Shown here: positions 27,177-39,600 of the stretch, piece by piece
Layout of the letters: each line of letters opens with the position of its first letter
How positions within the stretch are numbered: position 1 is the stretch's first letter
Origin: Rhytidiadelphus loreus
Lineage: Eukaryota > Streptophyta > Bryopsida > Hypnales > Hylocomiaceae
DNA: 64,000 nt
Assembly (NCBI GenBank): GCA_947034895.1
Contig: OX344763.1
Span: 61,647,093-61,711,092 of the forward strand
Direction: 5' to 3'
Translations under genes and position numbers: made by a program
Notes under the pieces: model-generated
Database searches by the model: none
What the model was told of the DNA's origin: nothing
What the model saw: only the letters and a program-made list of their open reading frames with translations

Positions 27177-29816
27177 ATGTGGTGCAAGTTGCAATTCTTC
27201 TTGAATCCAAATATCCAAGAAAATATTCATTTGGTGGTAACATTGGATGCCTTGAATGTCAAACTAGAAATTGATGCACGAACCTTGTGCTGTACTTTCA
27301 TGTCCAAGAAAATTGGACCTCATGAAATTCACCTAAAGAATAATGTGCAAGCATTTGGTTCAAGTTGCAATTCTTCTTCAAACCAATTATCCAAAAAAAT
27401 ATTCATTGGGTGGTAACATTGAATGCCTTGAATGTTAAACTAGAAATTGATGCACGAACCTTGTGCTGTACTTTCATGTCCAAGAAAATTGGACCTCATG
27501 AAATTCACCTAGAGAATAATGTGCAAGCATGTGGTGCAAGTTGCAATTCTTCTTGCATCCAGTTACCCAAAAAAATATTCATTTGGTGGTAACATTGAAT
27601 GCCTTGAATGTTAAACTAGAAATTGATGCACGAACCTTGTGCTGTACTTTCATGTCCAAGAAAATTGGACCTCATGAAATTCACCTAGAGAATAATGTGC
27701 AAGCATGTGGTGCAAGTTGCAATTCTTCTTGAATCCAAATATCCAAAAAAATATTCATTGGGTGGTAACATTGAATGCCTTGAATGTTAAACTAGAAATT
27801 GATGCACGAACCTTGTGCTGTACTTTCATGTCCAAGAAAATTGGACTTCATGAAATTCACCTAAACAATAATGTGCAAGCATGTGGTGCAAGTTGCAATT
27901 CTTCTTGAATCCAAATATCCAAAAAAATATTCATTTGGTGGTGACATTGAATGCCTTGAATGTTAAACTAGAAATTGATGCACGAACCTTGTGCTGTACT
28001 TTCAAGTCCAAGAAAATTGGACTTCATGAAATTCACCTAGAGAATAATGTGCAAGCATGTGGTGCAAGTTGCAATTCTTCTTGCATCCAGTTATCCAAAA
28101 AAATATTCATTTGGTGGTAACATTGAATGCCTTGAATGTTAAACTAGAAATTGATGCACGAACCTTGTGCTGTACTTTCATGTCCAAGAAAATTGGACTT
28201 CATGAAATTCACCTAAACAATAATGTGCAAGCATGTGGTGCAAGTTGCAATTCTTCTTCAATCCAAATATCCAAAAAAATATTCATTTGGTGGTGACATT
28301 GAATGCCTTGAATGTTAAACTAGAAATTGATGCACGAACCTTGTGCTGTACTTTCATGTCCAAGATAATTGGACCTCATGAAATTCACCTAGAGAATAAT
28401 GTGCAAGCATGTGGTGCAAGTTGCAATTCTTCTTGAATCCAAATATCCAAAAAAATATTCATTTGGTGGTAACATTGAATGCCTTGAATGTTAAACTAGA
28501 AATTGATGCACGAACCTTGTGCTGTACTTTCATGTCCAAGAAAATTGGACCTCATGAAATTCACCTAGAGAATAATGTGCAAGCATGTGGTGCAAGTTGC
28601 AATTCTTCTTGAATCCAAATATCCAAAAAAATATTCATTTGGTGGTAACATTGAATGCCTTGAATGTTAAACTAGAAATTGATGCACGAACCTTGTGCTG
28701 TACTTTCATGTCCAAGAAAATTGGACTTCATGAAATTCACCTAAAGAATAATGTGCAAGCATGTGGTGCAAGTTGCAATTCTTCTTCAATCCAAATATCC
28801 AAGAAAATTTTCATTCGGTGGTAACATTGAATGCCTTGAATGTTAAACTAGAAATTGGTGCACGAACCTTGTGCTGTACTTTCATGTCTAAGAAAATTGG
28901 ACCTCATGAAATTCACCTAAAGAATAATGTGCAAGCATGTGGTGCAAGTTGCAATTCTTCTTGCATCCAGTTATCCAAAAAAATATTCATTTGGTGGTAA
29001 CATTGAATGCCTTGAATGTTAAACTAGAAATTGATGCACGAACCTTGTGCTGTACTTTCATGTCCAAGAAAATTGGACTTCATGAAATTCACCTAGTGAA
29101 TAATGTGCAAGCATGTGGTGCAAGTTGCAATTCTTCTTGAATCCAAATATCCAAAAAAATATTCATTGGGTGGTAACATTGAATGCCTTGAATGTTAAAC
29201 TAGAAATTGATGCACGAACCTTGTGCTGTACTTTCATGTCCAAGAAAATTGGACTTCATGAAATTCACCTAAACAATAATGTGCAAGCATGTGGTGCAAG
29301 TTGCAATTCTTCTTCAATCCAAATATCCAAAAAAATATTCATTTGGTGGTGACATTGAATGCCTTGAATGTTAAACTAGAAATTGATGCACGAACCTTGT
29401 GCTGTACTTTCATGTCCAAGAAAATTGGACCTCATGAAATTCACCTAGAGAATAATGTGCAAGCATGTGGTGCAAGTTGCAATTCTTCTTGCATCCAGTT
29501 ATCCAAAAAAATATTCATTGGGTGGTAACATTGAATGCCTTGAATGCTAAACTAGAAATTGATGCACGAACCTTGTGCTGTACTTTCATGTCCAAGAAAA
29601 TTGGACTTCATGAAATTCACCTAAACAATAATGTGCAAGCATGTGGTGCAAGTTGCAATTCTTCTTCAATCCAAATATCCAAAAAAATATTCATTTGGTG
29701 GTGACATTGAATGCCTTGAATGTTAAACTAGAAATTGATGCACGAACCTTGTGCTGTACTTTCATGTCCAAGAAAATTGGACCTCATGAAATTCACCTAG
29801 AGAATAATGTGCAAGC
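27177..29816 (+). repeat. HOR unit 12, 15 monomers
   Basis: This unit spans the junction of the 2,640-bp duplication. Its first half is the end of copy 1, and its second half (from about 28,651) is the start of copy 2. The unit at 28233 carries CAAGATAATTGG, which recurs only in its partner at 30873. The unit at 28585 is hybrid, with a left half of ordinary type and a right half of the 25945 type, and so records the breakpoint. Confidence 0.85.
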
Positions 29817-32808
29817 ATGTGGTGCAAGTTGCAATTCTTCTTGAATCCAAATATCCAAGAAAATATTCATTTGGTGGTAACATTGGATGCCTTGAATGTC
29901 AAACTAGAAATTGATGCACGAACCTTGTGCTGTACTTTCATGTCCAAGAAAATTGGACCTCATGAAATTCACCTAAAGAATAATGTGCAAGCATTTGGTT
30001 CAAGTTGCAATTCTTCTTCAAACCAATTATCCAAAAAAATATTCATTGGGTGGTAACATTGAATGCCTTGAATGTTAAACTAGAAATTGATGCACGAACC
30101 TTGTGCTGTACTTTCATGTCCAAGAAAATTGGACCTCATGAAATTCACCTAGAGAATAATGTGCAAGCATGTGGTGCAAGTTGCAATTCTTCTTGCATCC
30201 AGTTACCCAAAAAAATATTCATTTGGTGGTAACATTGAATGCCTTGAATGTTAAACTAGAAATTGATGCACGAACCTTGTGCTGTACTTTCATGTCCAAG
30301 AAAATTGGACCTCATGAAATTCACCTAGAGAATAATGTGCAAGCATGTGGTGCAAGTTGCAATTCTTCTTGAATCCAAATATCCAAAAAAATATTCATTG
30401 GGTGGTAACATTGAATGCCTTGAATGTTAAACTAGAAATTGATGCACGAACCTTGTGCTGTACTTTCATGTCCAAGAAAATTGGACTTCATGAAATTCAC
30501 CTAAACAATAATGTGCAAGCATGTGGTGCAAGTTGCAATTCTTCTTGAATCCAAATATCCAAAAAAATATTCATTTGGTGGTGACATTGAATGCCTTGAA
30601 TGTTAAACTAGAAATTGATGCACGAACCTTGTGCTGTACTTTCAAGTCCAAGAAAATTGGACTTCATGAAATTCACCTAGAGAATAATGTGCAAGCATGT
30701 GGTGCAAGTTGCAATTCTTCTTGCATCCAGTTATCCAAAAAAATATTCATTTGGTGGTAACATTGAATGCCTTGAATGTTAAACTAGAAATTGATGCACG
30801 AACCTTGTGCTGTACTTTCATGTCCAGGAAAATTGGACTTCATGAAATTCACCTAAACAATAATGTGCAAGCATGTGGTGCAAGTTGCAATTCTTCTTCA
30901 ATCCAAATATCCAAAAAAATATTCATTTGGTGGTGACATTGAATGCCTTGAATGTTAAACTAGAAATTGATGCACGAACCTTGTGCTGTACTTTCATGTC
31001 CAAGATAATTGGACCTCATGAAATTCACCTAGAGAATAATGTGCAAGCATGTGGTGCAAGTTGCAATTCTTCTTGAATCCAAATATCCAAAAAAATATTC
31101 ATTTGGTGGTAACATTGAATGCCTTGAATGTTAAACTAGAAATTGATGCACGAACCTTGTGCTGTACTTTCATGTCCAAGAAAATTGGACCTCATGAAAT
31201 TCACCTAGAGAATAATGTGCAAGCATGTGGTGCAAGTTGCAATTCTTCTTGAATCCAAATATCCAAAAAAATATTCATTTGGTGGTAACATTGAATGCCT
31301 TGAATGTTAAACTAGAAATTGATGCACGAACCTTGTGCTGTACTTTCAAGTCCAAGAAAATTGGACTTCATGAAATTCACCTAGAGAATAATGTGCAAGC
31401 ATGTGGTGCAAGTTGCAATTCTTCTTGCATCCAGTTATCCAAAAAAATATTCATTTGGTGGTAACTTTGAATGCCTTGAATGTTAAACTAGAAATTGATG
31501 CACGAACCTTGTGCTGTACTTTCATGTCCAAGAAAATTGGACCTCATGAAATTCACCTAGAGAATAATGTGCAAGCATGTGGTGCAAGTTGCAATTCTTC
31601 TTGAATCCAAATATCCAAAAAAATATTCATTGGGTGGTAACATTGAATGCCTTGAATGTTAAACTAGAAATTGATGCACGAACCTTGTGCTGTACTTTCA
31701 TGTCCAAGAAAATTGGACTTCATGAAATTCACCTAAACAATAATGTGCAAGCATGTGGTGCAAGTTGCAATTCTTCTTCAATCCAAATATCCAAAAAAAT
31801 ATTCATTTGGTGGTGACATTGAATGCCTTGAATGTTAAACTAGAAATTGATGCACGAACCTTGTGCTGTACTTTCAAGTCCAAGAAAATTGGACTTCATG
31901 AAATTCACCTAGAGAATAATGTGCAAGCATGTGGTGCAAGTTGCAATTCTTCTTGCATCCAGTTATCCAAAAAAATATTCATTTGGTGGTAACATTGAAT
32001 GCCTTGAATGTTAAACTAGAAATTGATGCACGAACCTTGTGCTGTACTTTCATGTCCAAGAAAATTGGACTTCATGAAATTCACCTAAACAATAATGTGC
32101 AAGCATGTGGTGCAAGTTGCAATTCTTCTTCAATCCAAATATCCAAAAAAATATTCATTTGGTGGTGACATTGAATGCCTTGAATGTTAAACTAGAAATT
32201 GATGCACGAACCTTGTGCTGTACTTTCATGTCCAAGAAAATTGGACTTCATGAAATTCACCTAGAGAATAATGTGCAAGCATGTGGTGCAAGTTGCAATT
32301 CTTCTTGAATCCAAATATCCAAAAAAATATTCATTTGGTGGTAACATTGAATGCCTTGAATGTTAAACTAGAAATTGATGCACGAACCTTGTGCTGTACT
32401 TTCAAGTCCAAGAAAATTGGACTTCATGAAATTCACCTAGAGAATAATGTGCAAGCATGTGGTGCAAGTTGCAATTCTTCTTGCATCCAGTTATCCAAAA
32501 AAATATTCATTTGGTGGTAACATTGAATGCCTTGAATGTTAAACTAGAAATTGATGCACGAACCTTGTGCTGTACTTTCATGTCCAAGAAAATTGGACTT
32601 CATGAAATTCACCTAAACAATAATGTGCAAGCATGTGGTGCAAGTTGCAATTCTTCTTCAATCCAAATATCCAAAAAAATATTCATTCGGTGGTGACATT
32701 GAATGCCTTGAATGTTAAACTAGAAATTGATGCACGAACCTTGTGCTGTACTTTCATGTCCAAGAAAATTGGACCTCATGAAATTCACCTAGAGAATAAT
32801 GTGCAAGC
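29817..32808 (+). repeat. HOR unit 13, 17 monomers
   Basis: The first eight to nine units copy HOR unit 12 at +2,640 bp. The only mismatch noticed was A to G at 30,827 (TCCAGGAAAATTGG). The remainder resembles earlier domain II units. One unit, starting at 31401, has GTAACTTTG. This is the last full marker-to-marker unit. Confidence 0.85.
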
Positions 32809-33336
32809 ATGTGGTGCAAGTTGCAATTCTTCTTGAATCCAAATATCCAAGAAAATATTCATTTGGTGGTAACATTGGATGCCTTGAATGTCAAACTAGA
32901 AATTGATGCACGAACCTTGTGCTGTACTTTCATGTCCAAGAAAATTGGACCTCATGAAATTCACCTAAAGAATAATGTGCAAGCATTTGGTTCAAGTTGC
33001 AATTCTTCTTCAAACCAATTATCCAAAAAAATATTCATTGGGTGGTGACATTGAATGCCTTGAATGTTAAACTAGAAATTGATGCACGAACCTTGTGCTG
33101 TACTTTCATGTCCAAGAAAATTGGACTTCATGAAATTCACCTAGAGAATAATGTGCAAGCATGTGGTGCAAGTTGTAATTCTTCTTGAATCCAAATATCC
33201 AAAAAAATATTCATTGGGTGGTAACATTGAATGCCTTGAATGTTAAACTAGAAATTGATGCACGAACCTTGTGATGTACTTTCATTTCCAAGAAAATTGG
33301 ACCTCATGAAATTCACCTAGAGAATAATGTGCAAGC
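32809..33336 (+). repeat. Last marker and domain II/III boundary
   Basis: The final GCATTTGGTTCAAG marker (32809) is followed by one domain II type unit (32985, with AGTTGTAATTC as after other markers). The next unit (33161) is the first in the window with TTGTGATGTAC and only the third with CATTTCC since domain I. The next junction, at about 33,335, is the first GCATGAGATGC. The marker does not recur over the remaining 31 kb, so the subtype switch happens within about two monomers. Confidence 0.8.
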
Positions 33337-36328
33337 ATGAGATGCAAGTTGCAATTCTTCTTCAATCCAAATATCCAAAAAAATATTCATTTGGTGGTAA
33401 CATTGAATGCCTTGAATGTTAAACTAGAAATTGATGCACGAACCTTGTGCTGTACTTTCATGTCCAAGAAAATTGGACCTCATGAAATTCACCTAGAGAA
33501 TAATGTGCAAGCATGTGGTGCAAGTTGCAATTCTTCTTGAATCCAAATATCCAAAAAAATATTCATTGGGTGGTAACATTGAATGCCTTGAATGTTAAAC
33601 TAGAAATTGATGCACGAACCTTGTGCTGTACTTTCATGTCCAAGAAAATTGGACCTCATGAAATTCACCTAAAGAATAATGTGCAAGCATGTGGTGCAAG
33701 TTGCAATTCTTCTTCAAACCAATTATCCAAAAATATATTCATTTGGTGGTAACATTGAATGCCTTGAATGTTAAACTAGAAATTGATGCACGAACCTTGT
33801 GCTGTACTTTCATGTCCAAGAAAATTGGACTTCATGAAATTCACCTAGAGAATAATGTGCAAGCATGTGGTGCAAGTTGCAATTCTTCTTGAATCCAAAT
33901 ATCCAAAAAAATATTCATTGGGTGGTAACATTGAATGCCTTGAATGTTAAACTAGAAATTGATGCACGAACCTTGTGCTGTACTTTCATGTCCAAGAAAA
34001 TTGGACCTCATGAAATTCACCTAAAGAATAATGTGCAAGCATGTGGTGCAAGTTGCAATTCTTCTTCAAACCAATTATCCAAAAAAATATTCATTTGGTG
34101 GTAACATTGAATGCCTTGAATGTTAAACTAGAAATTGATGCACGAACCTTGTGCTGTACTTTCATGTCCAAGAAAATTGGACTTCATGAAATTCACCTAG
34201 AGAATAATGTGCAAGCATGAGATGCAAGTTGCAATTCTTCTTCAATCCAAATATCCAAAAAAATATTCATTGGGTGGTAACATTGAATGCCTTGAATGTT
34301 AAACTAGAAATTGATGCACGAACCTTGTGCTGTACTTTCATGTCCAAGAAAATTGGACTTCATGAAATTCACCTAAACAATAATGTGCAAGCATGTGGTG
34401 CAAGTTGCAATTCTTCTTCAATCCAAATATCGAAAAAAATATTCATTTGGTGGTAACATTGAATGCCTTGAATGTTAAACTAGAAATTGATGCACGAACC
34501 TTCTGTTGTACTTTCATGTCCAAGAAAATTGGACTTCATGAAATTCACCTAGAGAATAATGTGCAAGCATGAGATGCAAGTTGCAATTCTTCTTCAATCC
34601 AAACATCTAAGAAAATATTCATTTGGTGGTAACATTGAATGCCTTGAATGTTAAACTAGAAATTGATGCACGAACCTTGTGCTGTACTTTCATGTCCAAG
34701 AAAATTGGACTTCATGAAATTCACCTAGAGAATAATGTGCAAGCATGAGATGCAAGTTGCAATTCTTCTTCAATCCAAATATCCAAAAAAATATTCATTG
34801 GGTGGTAACATTGAATGCCTTGAATGTTAAACTAGAAATTGATGCACGAACCTTGTGCTGTACTTTCATGTCCAAGAAAATTGGACCTCATGAAATTCAC
34901 CTAAAGAATAATGTGCAAGCATGTGGTGCAAGTTGCAATTCTTCTTGAATCCAAACATCCAAGAAAATATTCATTTGGTGGTAACTTTGAATGCCTTGAA
35001 TGTTAAACTAGAAATTGATGCACGAACCTTGTGCTGTACTTTCATGTCCAAGAAAATTGGACCTCATGAAATTCACCTAGAGAATAATGTGCAAGCATGC
35101 GGTGCAAGTTGCAATTCTTCTTGAATCCAAATATCCAAAAAAATATTCATTGGGTGGTAACATTGAATGCCTTGAATGTTAAACTAGAAATTGATGCACG
35201 AACCTTGTGCTGTACTTTCATGTCCAAGAGAATTGGACCTCATGAAATTCACCTAATGAATAATATGAAAACATGTGGAAAAGGTTGGAATTCCTCTTGA
35301 ATCCAAATATCCAAAAAAATATTCATTTGGTGGTAACATTGAATGCCTTGAATGTCAAACTAGAAATTGATGCACGAACCTTGTGCTGTACTTTCATGTC
35401 CAAGAAAATTGGACCTCATGAAATTCACCTAGAGAATAATGTGCAAGCATGTGGTGCAAGTTGCAATTCTTCTTCAATCCAAATATCCAAAAAAATATTC
35501 ATTTGGTGGTAACATTGAATGCCTTGAATGTTAAACTAGAAATTAGTGCACGAACCTTGTGCTGTACTTTCATGCCCAAGAAAATTGGACCTCATGAAAT
35601 TCACCTAAAGAATAATGTGCAAGCATGTGGTGCAAGTTGCAATTCTTCTTGCATCCAGTTACCCAAAAAAATATTCATTGGGTGGTAACATTGAATGCCT
35701 TGAATGTTAAACGAGAAATTGATGCACGAACCTTGTGCTGTACTTTCATGTCCAAGAAAATTGGACCTCATGAAATTCACCTAAAGAATAATGTGCAAGC
35801 ATGTGGTTCAAGTTGCAATTCTTCTTCAAACCAATTATCCAAAAAAATATTCATTTGGTGGTAACATTGAATGCCTTGAATGTTAAACTAGAAATTGATG
35901 CACGAACCTTGTGCTGTACTTTCATGTCCAAGAAAATTGGACTTCATGAAATTCACCTAGAGAATAATGTGCAAGCATGTGGTGCAAGTTGCAATTCTTC
36001 TTGAATCCAAATATCCAAAAAAATAATCATTGGGTGGTAACATTGAATGCCTTGAATGTTAAACTAGAAATTGATGCACGAACCTTGTGCTGTACTTTCA
36101 TGTCCAAGAAAATTGGACTTCATGAAATTCACCTAGAGAATAATGTGCAAGCATGTGGTGCAAGTTGCAATTCTTCTTCAAACCAATTATCCAAAAATAT
36201 ATTCATTTGGTGGTAACATTGAATGCCTTGAATGTTAAACTAGAAATTGGTGCACGAACCTTGTGCTGTACTTTCATGTCCAAGAAAATTGGACTTCATG
36301 AAATTCACCTAGAGAATAATGTGCAAGC

Positions 36329-36505
36329 ATGTGGTGCAAGTTGCAATTCTTCTTCAAACCAATTATCCAAAAATATATTCATTTGGTGGTACCATTGAAT
36401 GACCTTGAACGGTAAATTAGAAATTGATGCACGAACCTTGTGTTGTACTTTCATGTCCAAGAAAATTGGACCTCATGAAATTCACGTAAAGGAGAATGTG
36501 CAAAC
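36329..36505 (+). repeat. Divergent 177-bp monomer A
   Basis: This is one of only two units that are not 176 bp. An inserted A gives GAATGACCTTGAA in place of GAATGCCTTGAA, followed by CGGTAAATTAG instead of TGTTAAACTAG. It also has GGTACCATTG, TTGTGTTGTAC, an ACGTAAAGGAGAATG stretch, and CAAACATG at the junction in place of CAAGCATG. The left part up to about 36,390 is ordinary domain III type, so the divergent sequence begins inside the unit. Confidence 0.92.
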
Positions 36506-36682
36506 ATGTGGTGCAAGTTGCAATTCTTCTTGAATCGAAATATCCAAAAAAATATTCATTTGGTGGTACCATTGAATGACTTTCAAGGATTAATTAGAAA
36601 TTGATGCACGAACCTTGTGCTGTACTTTCGTGTCCAAGAAAATTGGACCTCATGAAATTCACGTAAAGGAAAATGTGCAAAC
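36506..36682 (+). repeat. Divergent 177-bp monomer B
   Basis: This second 177-bp unit carries the same inserted A but a different local sequence (GAATGACTTTCAAGG, then ATTAATTAG). It also has GGTACCATTG, GAATCGAAATATCC, TTTCGTGTCC and ACGTAAAGGAAAATG. Sharing the insertion and GGTACC with its left neighbour but differing around it suggests two members of an older or separate subfamily, not one unit copied locally. Ordinary 176-bp units resume at 36,683 and keep exact spacing to the window end. Confidence 0.92.
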
Positions 36683-39600
36683 ATGTGGTGCAAGTTGCAA
36701 TTCTTCTTGAATCCAAATATCCAAAAAAATATTCATTGGGTGGTAACATTGAATGCCTTGAATGTTAAACTAGAAATTGATGCACGAACCTTGTGCTGTA
36801 CTTTCATGTCCAAGAATATTGGACCTCATGAAATTCACCTAAAGAATAATGTGCAAGCATGTGGTGCAAGTTGCAATTCTTCTTCAAACCAATTATCCAA
36901 AAATATATTCATTTGGTGGTAACATTGAATGCCTTGAATGTTCAACTAGAAATTGATGCACGAACCTTGTGCTGTACTTTCATGTCCAAGAAAATTGGAC
37001 TTCATGAAATTCACCTAGAGAATAATGTGCAAGCATGTGGTGCAAGTTGCAATTCTTCTTGAATCCAAATATCCAAAAAAATATTCATTGGGTGGTAACA
37101 TTAAATGCCTTGAATGTTAAACTAGAAATTGATGCACGAACCTTGTGCTGTACTTTCATGTCCAAGAAAATTGGACCTCATGAAATTCACCTAAAGAATA
37201 ATGTGCAAGCATGTGGTTCAAGTTGCAATTCTTCTTCAATCCAAACATCCAAGAAAATATTCATTTGGTGGTAACTTTGAATGCCTTGAATGTTAAACTA
37301 GAAATTGATGCACGAACCTTGTGCTGTACTTTCATGTCCAAGAAAATTGGACCTCATGAAATTCACCTAGAGAATAATGTGCAAGCATGCGGTGCAAGTT
37401 GCAATTCTTCTTGAATCCAAATATCCAAAAAAATATTCATTGGGTGGTAACATTGAATGCCTTGAATGTTAAACTAGAAATTGATGCACGAACCTTGTGC
37501 TGTACTTTCATGTCCAAGAGAATTGGACCTCATGAAATTCACCTAATGAATAATATGAAAACATGTGGTGCAAGTTGCAATTCTTCTTGAATCCAAATAT
37601 CCAAAAAAATATTCATTTGGTGGTAACATTGAATGCCTTGAATGTTAAACTAGAAATTAGTGCACGAACCTTGTGCTGTACTTTCATGCCCAAGAAAATT
37701 GGACCTCATGAAATTCACCTAAAGAATAATGTGCAAGCATGTGGTGCAAGTTGCAATTCTTCTTGCATCCAGTTATCCAAAAAAATATTCATTTGGTGGT
37801 AACATTGAATGCCTTGAATGTTAAACTAGAAATTGATGCACGAACCTTGTGCTGTACTTTCATGTCCAAGAGAATTGGACCTCATGAAATTCACCTAATG
37901 AATAATATGAAAACATGTGGTGCAAGTTGCAATTCTTCTTCAAACCAATTATCCAAAAATATATTCATTTGGTGGTAACATTGAATGCCTTGAATGTTAA
38001 ACTAGAAATTGGTGCACGAACCTTGTGCTGTACTTTCATGTCCAAGAGAATTGGACCTCATGAAATTCACCTAATGAATAATATGAAAACATGTGGTGCA
38101 AGTTGCAATTCTTCTTCAAACCAATTATCCAAAAATATATTCATTTGGTGGTAACATTGAATGCCTTGAATGTTAAACTAGAAATTGGTGCACGAACCTT
38201 GTGCTGTACTTTCATGTCCAAGAAAATTGGACTTCATGAAATTCACCTAGAGAATAATGTGCAAGCATGTGGTGCAAGTTGCAATTCTTCTTCAATCCAA
38301 ATATCCAAAAAAATATTCATTTGGTGGTAACATTGAATGCCTTGAATGTTAAACTAGAAATTGATGCACGAACCTTGTGCTGTACTTTCATGTCCAAGAA
38401 AATTGGACCTCATGAAATTCACCTAGAGAATAATGTGCAAGCATGAGATGCAAGTTGCAATTCTTCTTCAATCCAAATATCCAAAAAAATATTCATTTGG
38501 TGGTAACATTGAATGCCTTGAATGTTAAACTAGAAATTGATGCACGAACCTTGTGCTGTACTTTCATGTCCAAGAAAATTGGACTTCATGAAATTCACCT
38601 AGAGAATAATGTGCAAGCATGTGGTGCAAGTTGCAATTCTTCTTCAAACCAATTATCCAAAAATATATTCATTTGGTGGTAACATTGAATGCCTTGAATG
38701 TTAAACTAGAAATTGGTGCACGAACCTTGTGCTGTACTTTCATGTCCAAGAAAATTGGACTTTATGAAATTCACCTAGAGAATAATGTGCAAGCATGTGG
38801 TGCAAGTTGCAATTCTTCTTGCATCCAGTTACCCAAAAAAATATTCATTGGGTGGTAACATTGAATGCCTTGAATGTTAAACTAGAAATTGATGCACGAA
38901 CCTTGTGCTGTACTTTCATGTCCAAGAAAATTGGACCTCATGAAATTCACCTAAAGAATAATGTGCAAGCATGTGGTTCAAGTTGCAATTCTTCTTCAAA
39001 CCAATTATCCAAAAAAATATTCATTTCGTGGTAACATTGAATGCCTTGAATGTTAAACTAGAAATTGATGCACGAACCTTGTGCTGTACTTTCATGTCCA
39101 AGAAAATTGGACCTCATGAAATTCACCTAGAGAATAATGTGCAAGCATGAGATGCAAGTTGCAATTCTTCTTCAATCCAAATATCCAAAAAAATATTCAT
39201 TGGGTGGTAACATTGAATGCCTTGAATGTTAAACTAGAAATTGATGCACGAACCTTGTGCTGTACTTTCATGTCCAAGAAAATTGGACTTCATGAAATTC
39301 ACCTAAACAATAATGTGCAAGCATGTGGTGCAAGTTGCAATTCTTCTTCAATCCAAATATCCAAAAAAATATTCATTGGGTGGTAACATTGAATGCCTTG
39401 AATGTTAAACTAGAAATTGATGCACGAACCTTGTGCTGTACTTTCATGTCCAAGAAAATTGGACTTCATGAAATTCACCTAGAGAATAATGTGCAAGCAT
39501 GTGGTGCAAGTTGCAATTCTTCTTGAATCCAAATATCCAAAAAAATAATCATTGGGTGGTAACATTGAGTGCCTTGAATGTTAAACTAGAAATTGATGCA

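Larger units (their letters stand above)
2713..33336 (+). repeat. Domain II: variable-length higher-order repeat domain
   Basis: This stretch is 174 monomers built from a shared set of subtypes. Markers are CAAGTCC with GGACTTCAT, CCTAAACAATAATG, and the GCATCCAGTTATCC block. A marker unit recurs at 2713, 5177, 7465, 9401, 11161, 13097, 13977, 15913, 18729, 21897, 24713, 27177, 29817 and 32809. Each marker has CATTGGATGCC and TGTCAAAC, then the junction GCATTTGGTTCAAG leading to TCAAACCAATTATCC. The intervals are whole numbers of monomers (5 to 18), so this is a higher-order repeat without one fixed period, as expected from repeated out-of-register exchange between related blocks. A second marker, AAAGACTAATGTG with GGTTCAAG or GGTCCAAG, appears only in the units at 17321, 20137, 22601 and 25417. 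Confidence 0.9.

Noticed and set aside
15793..31348. The very high identity of the 15- and 16-monomer copies as an assembly artefact.
   Set aside because: Not excluded, but each copy has private differences and distinct flanking order, which argues against simple duplication of the same reads. Spanning long reads would decide.
36391..36600. Insertion of a mobile element at the divergent units.
   Set aside because: The segment is still alignable to the unit along its full length with one extra base per unit; no terminal repeats, target-site duplication or foreign sequence is present.
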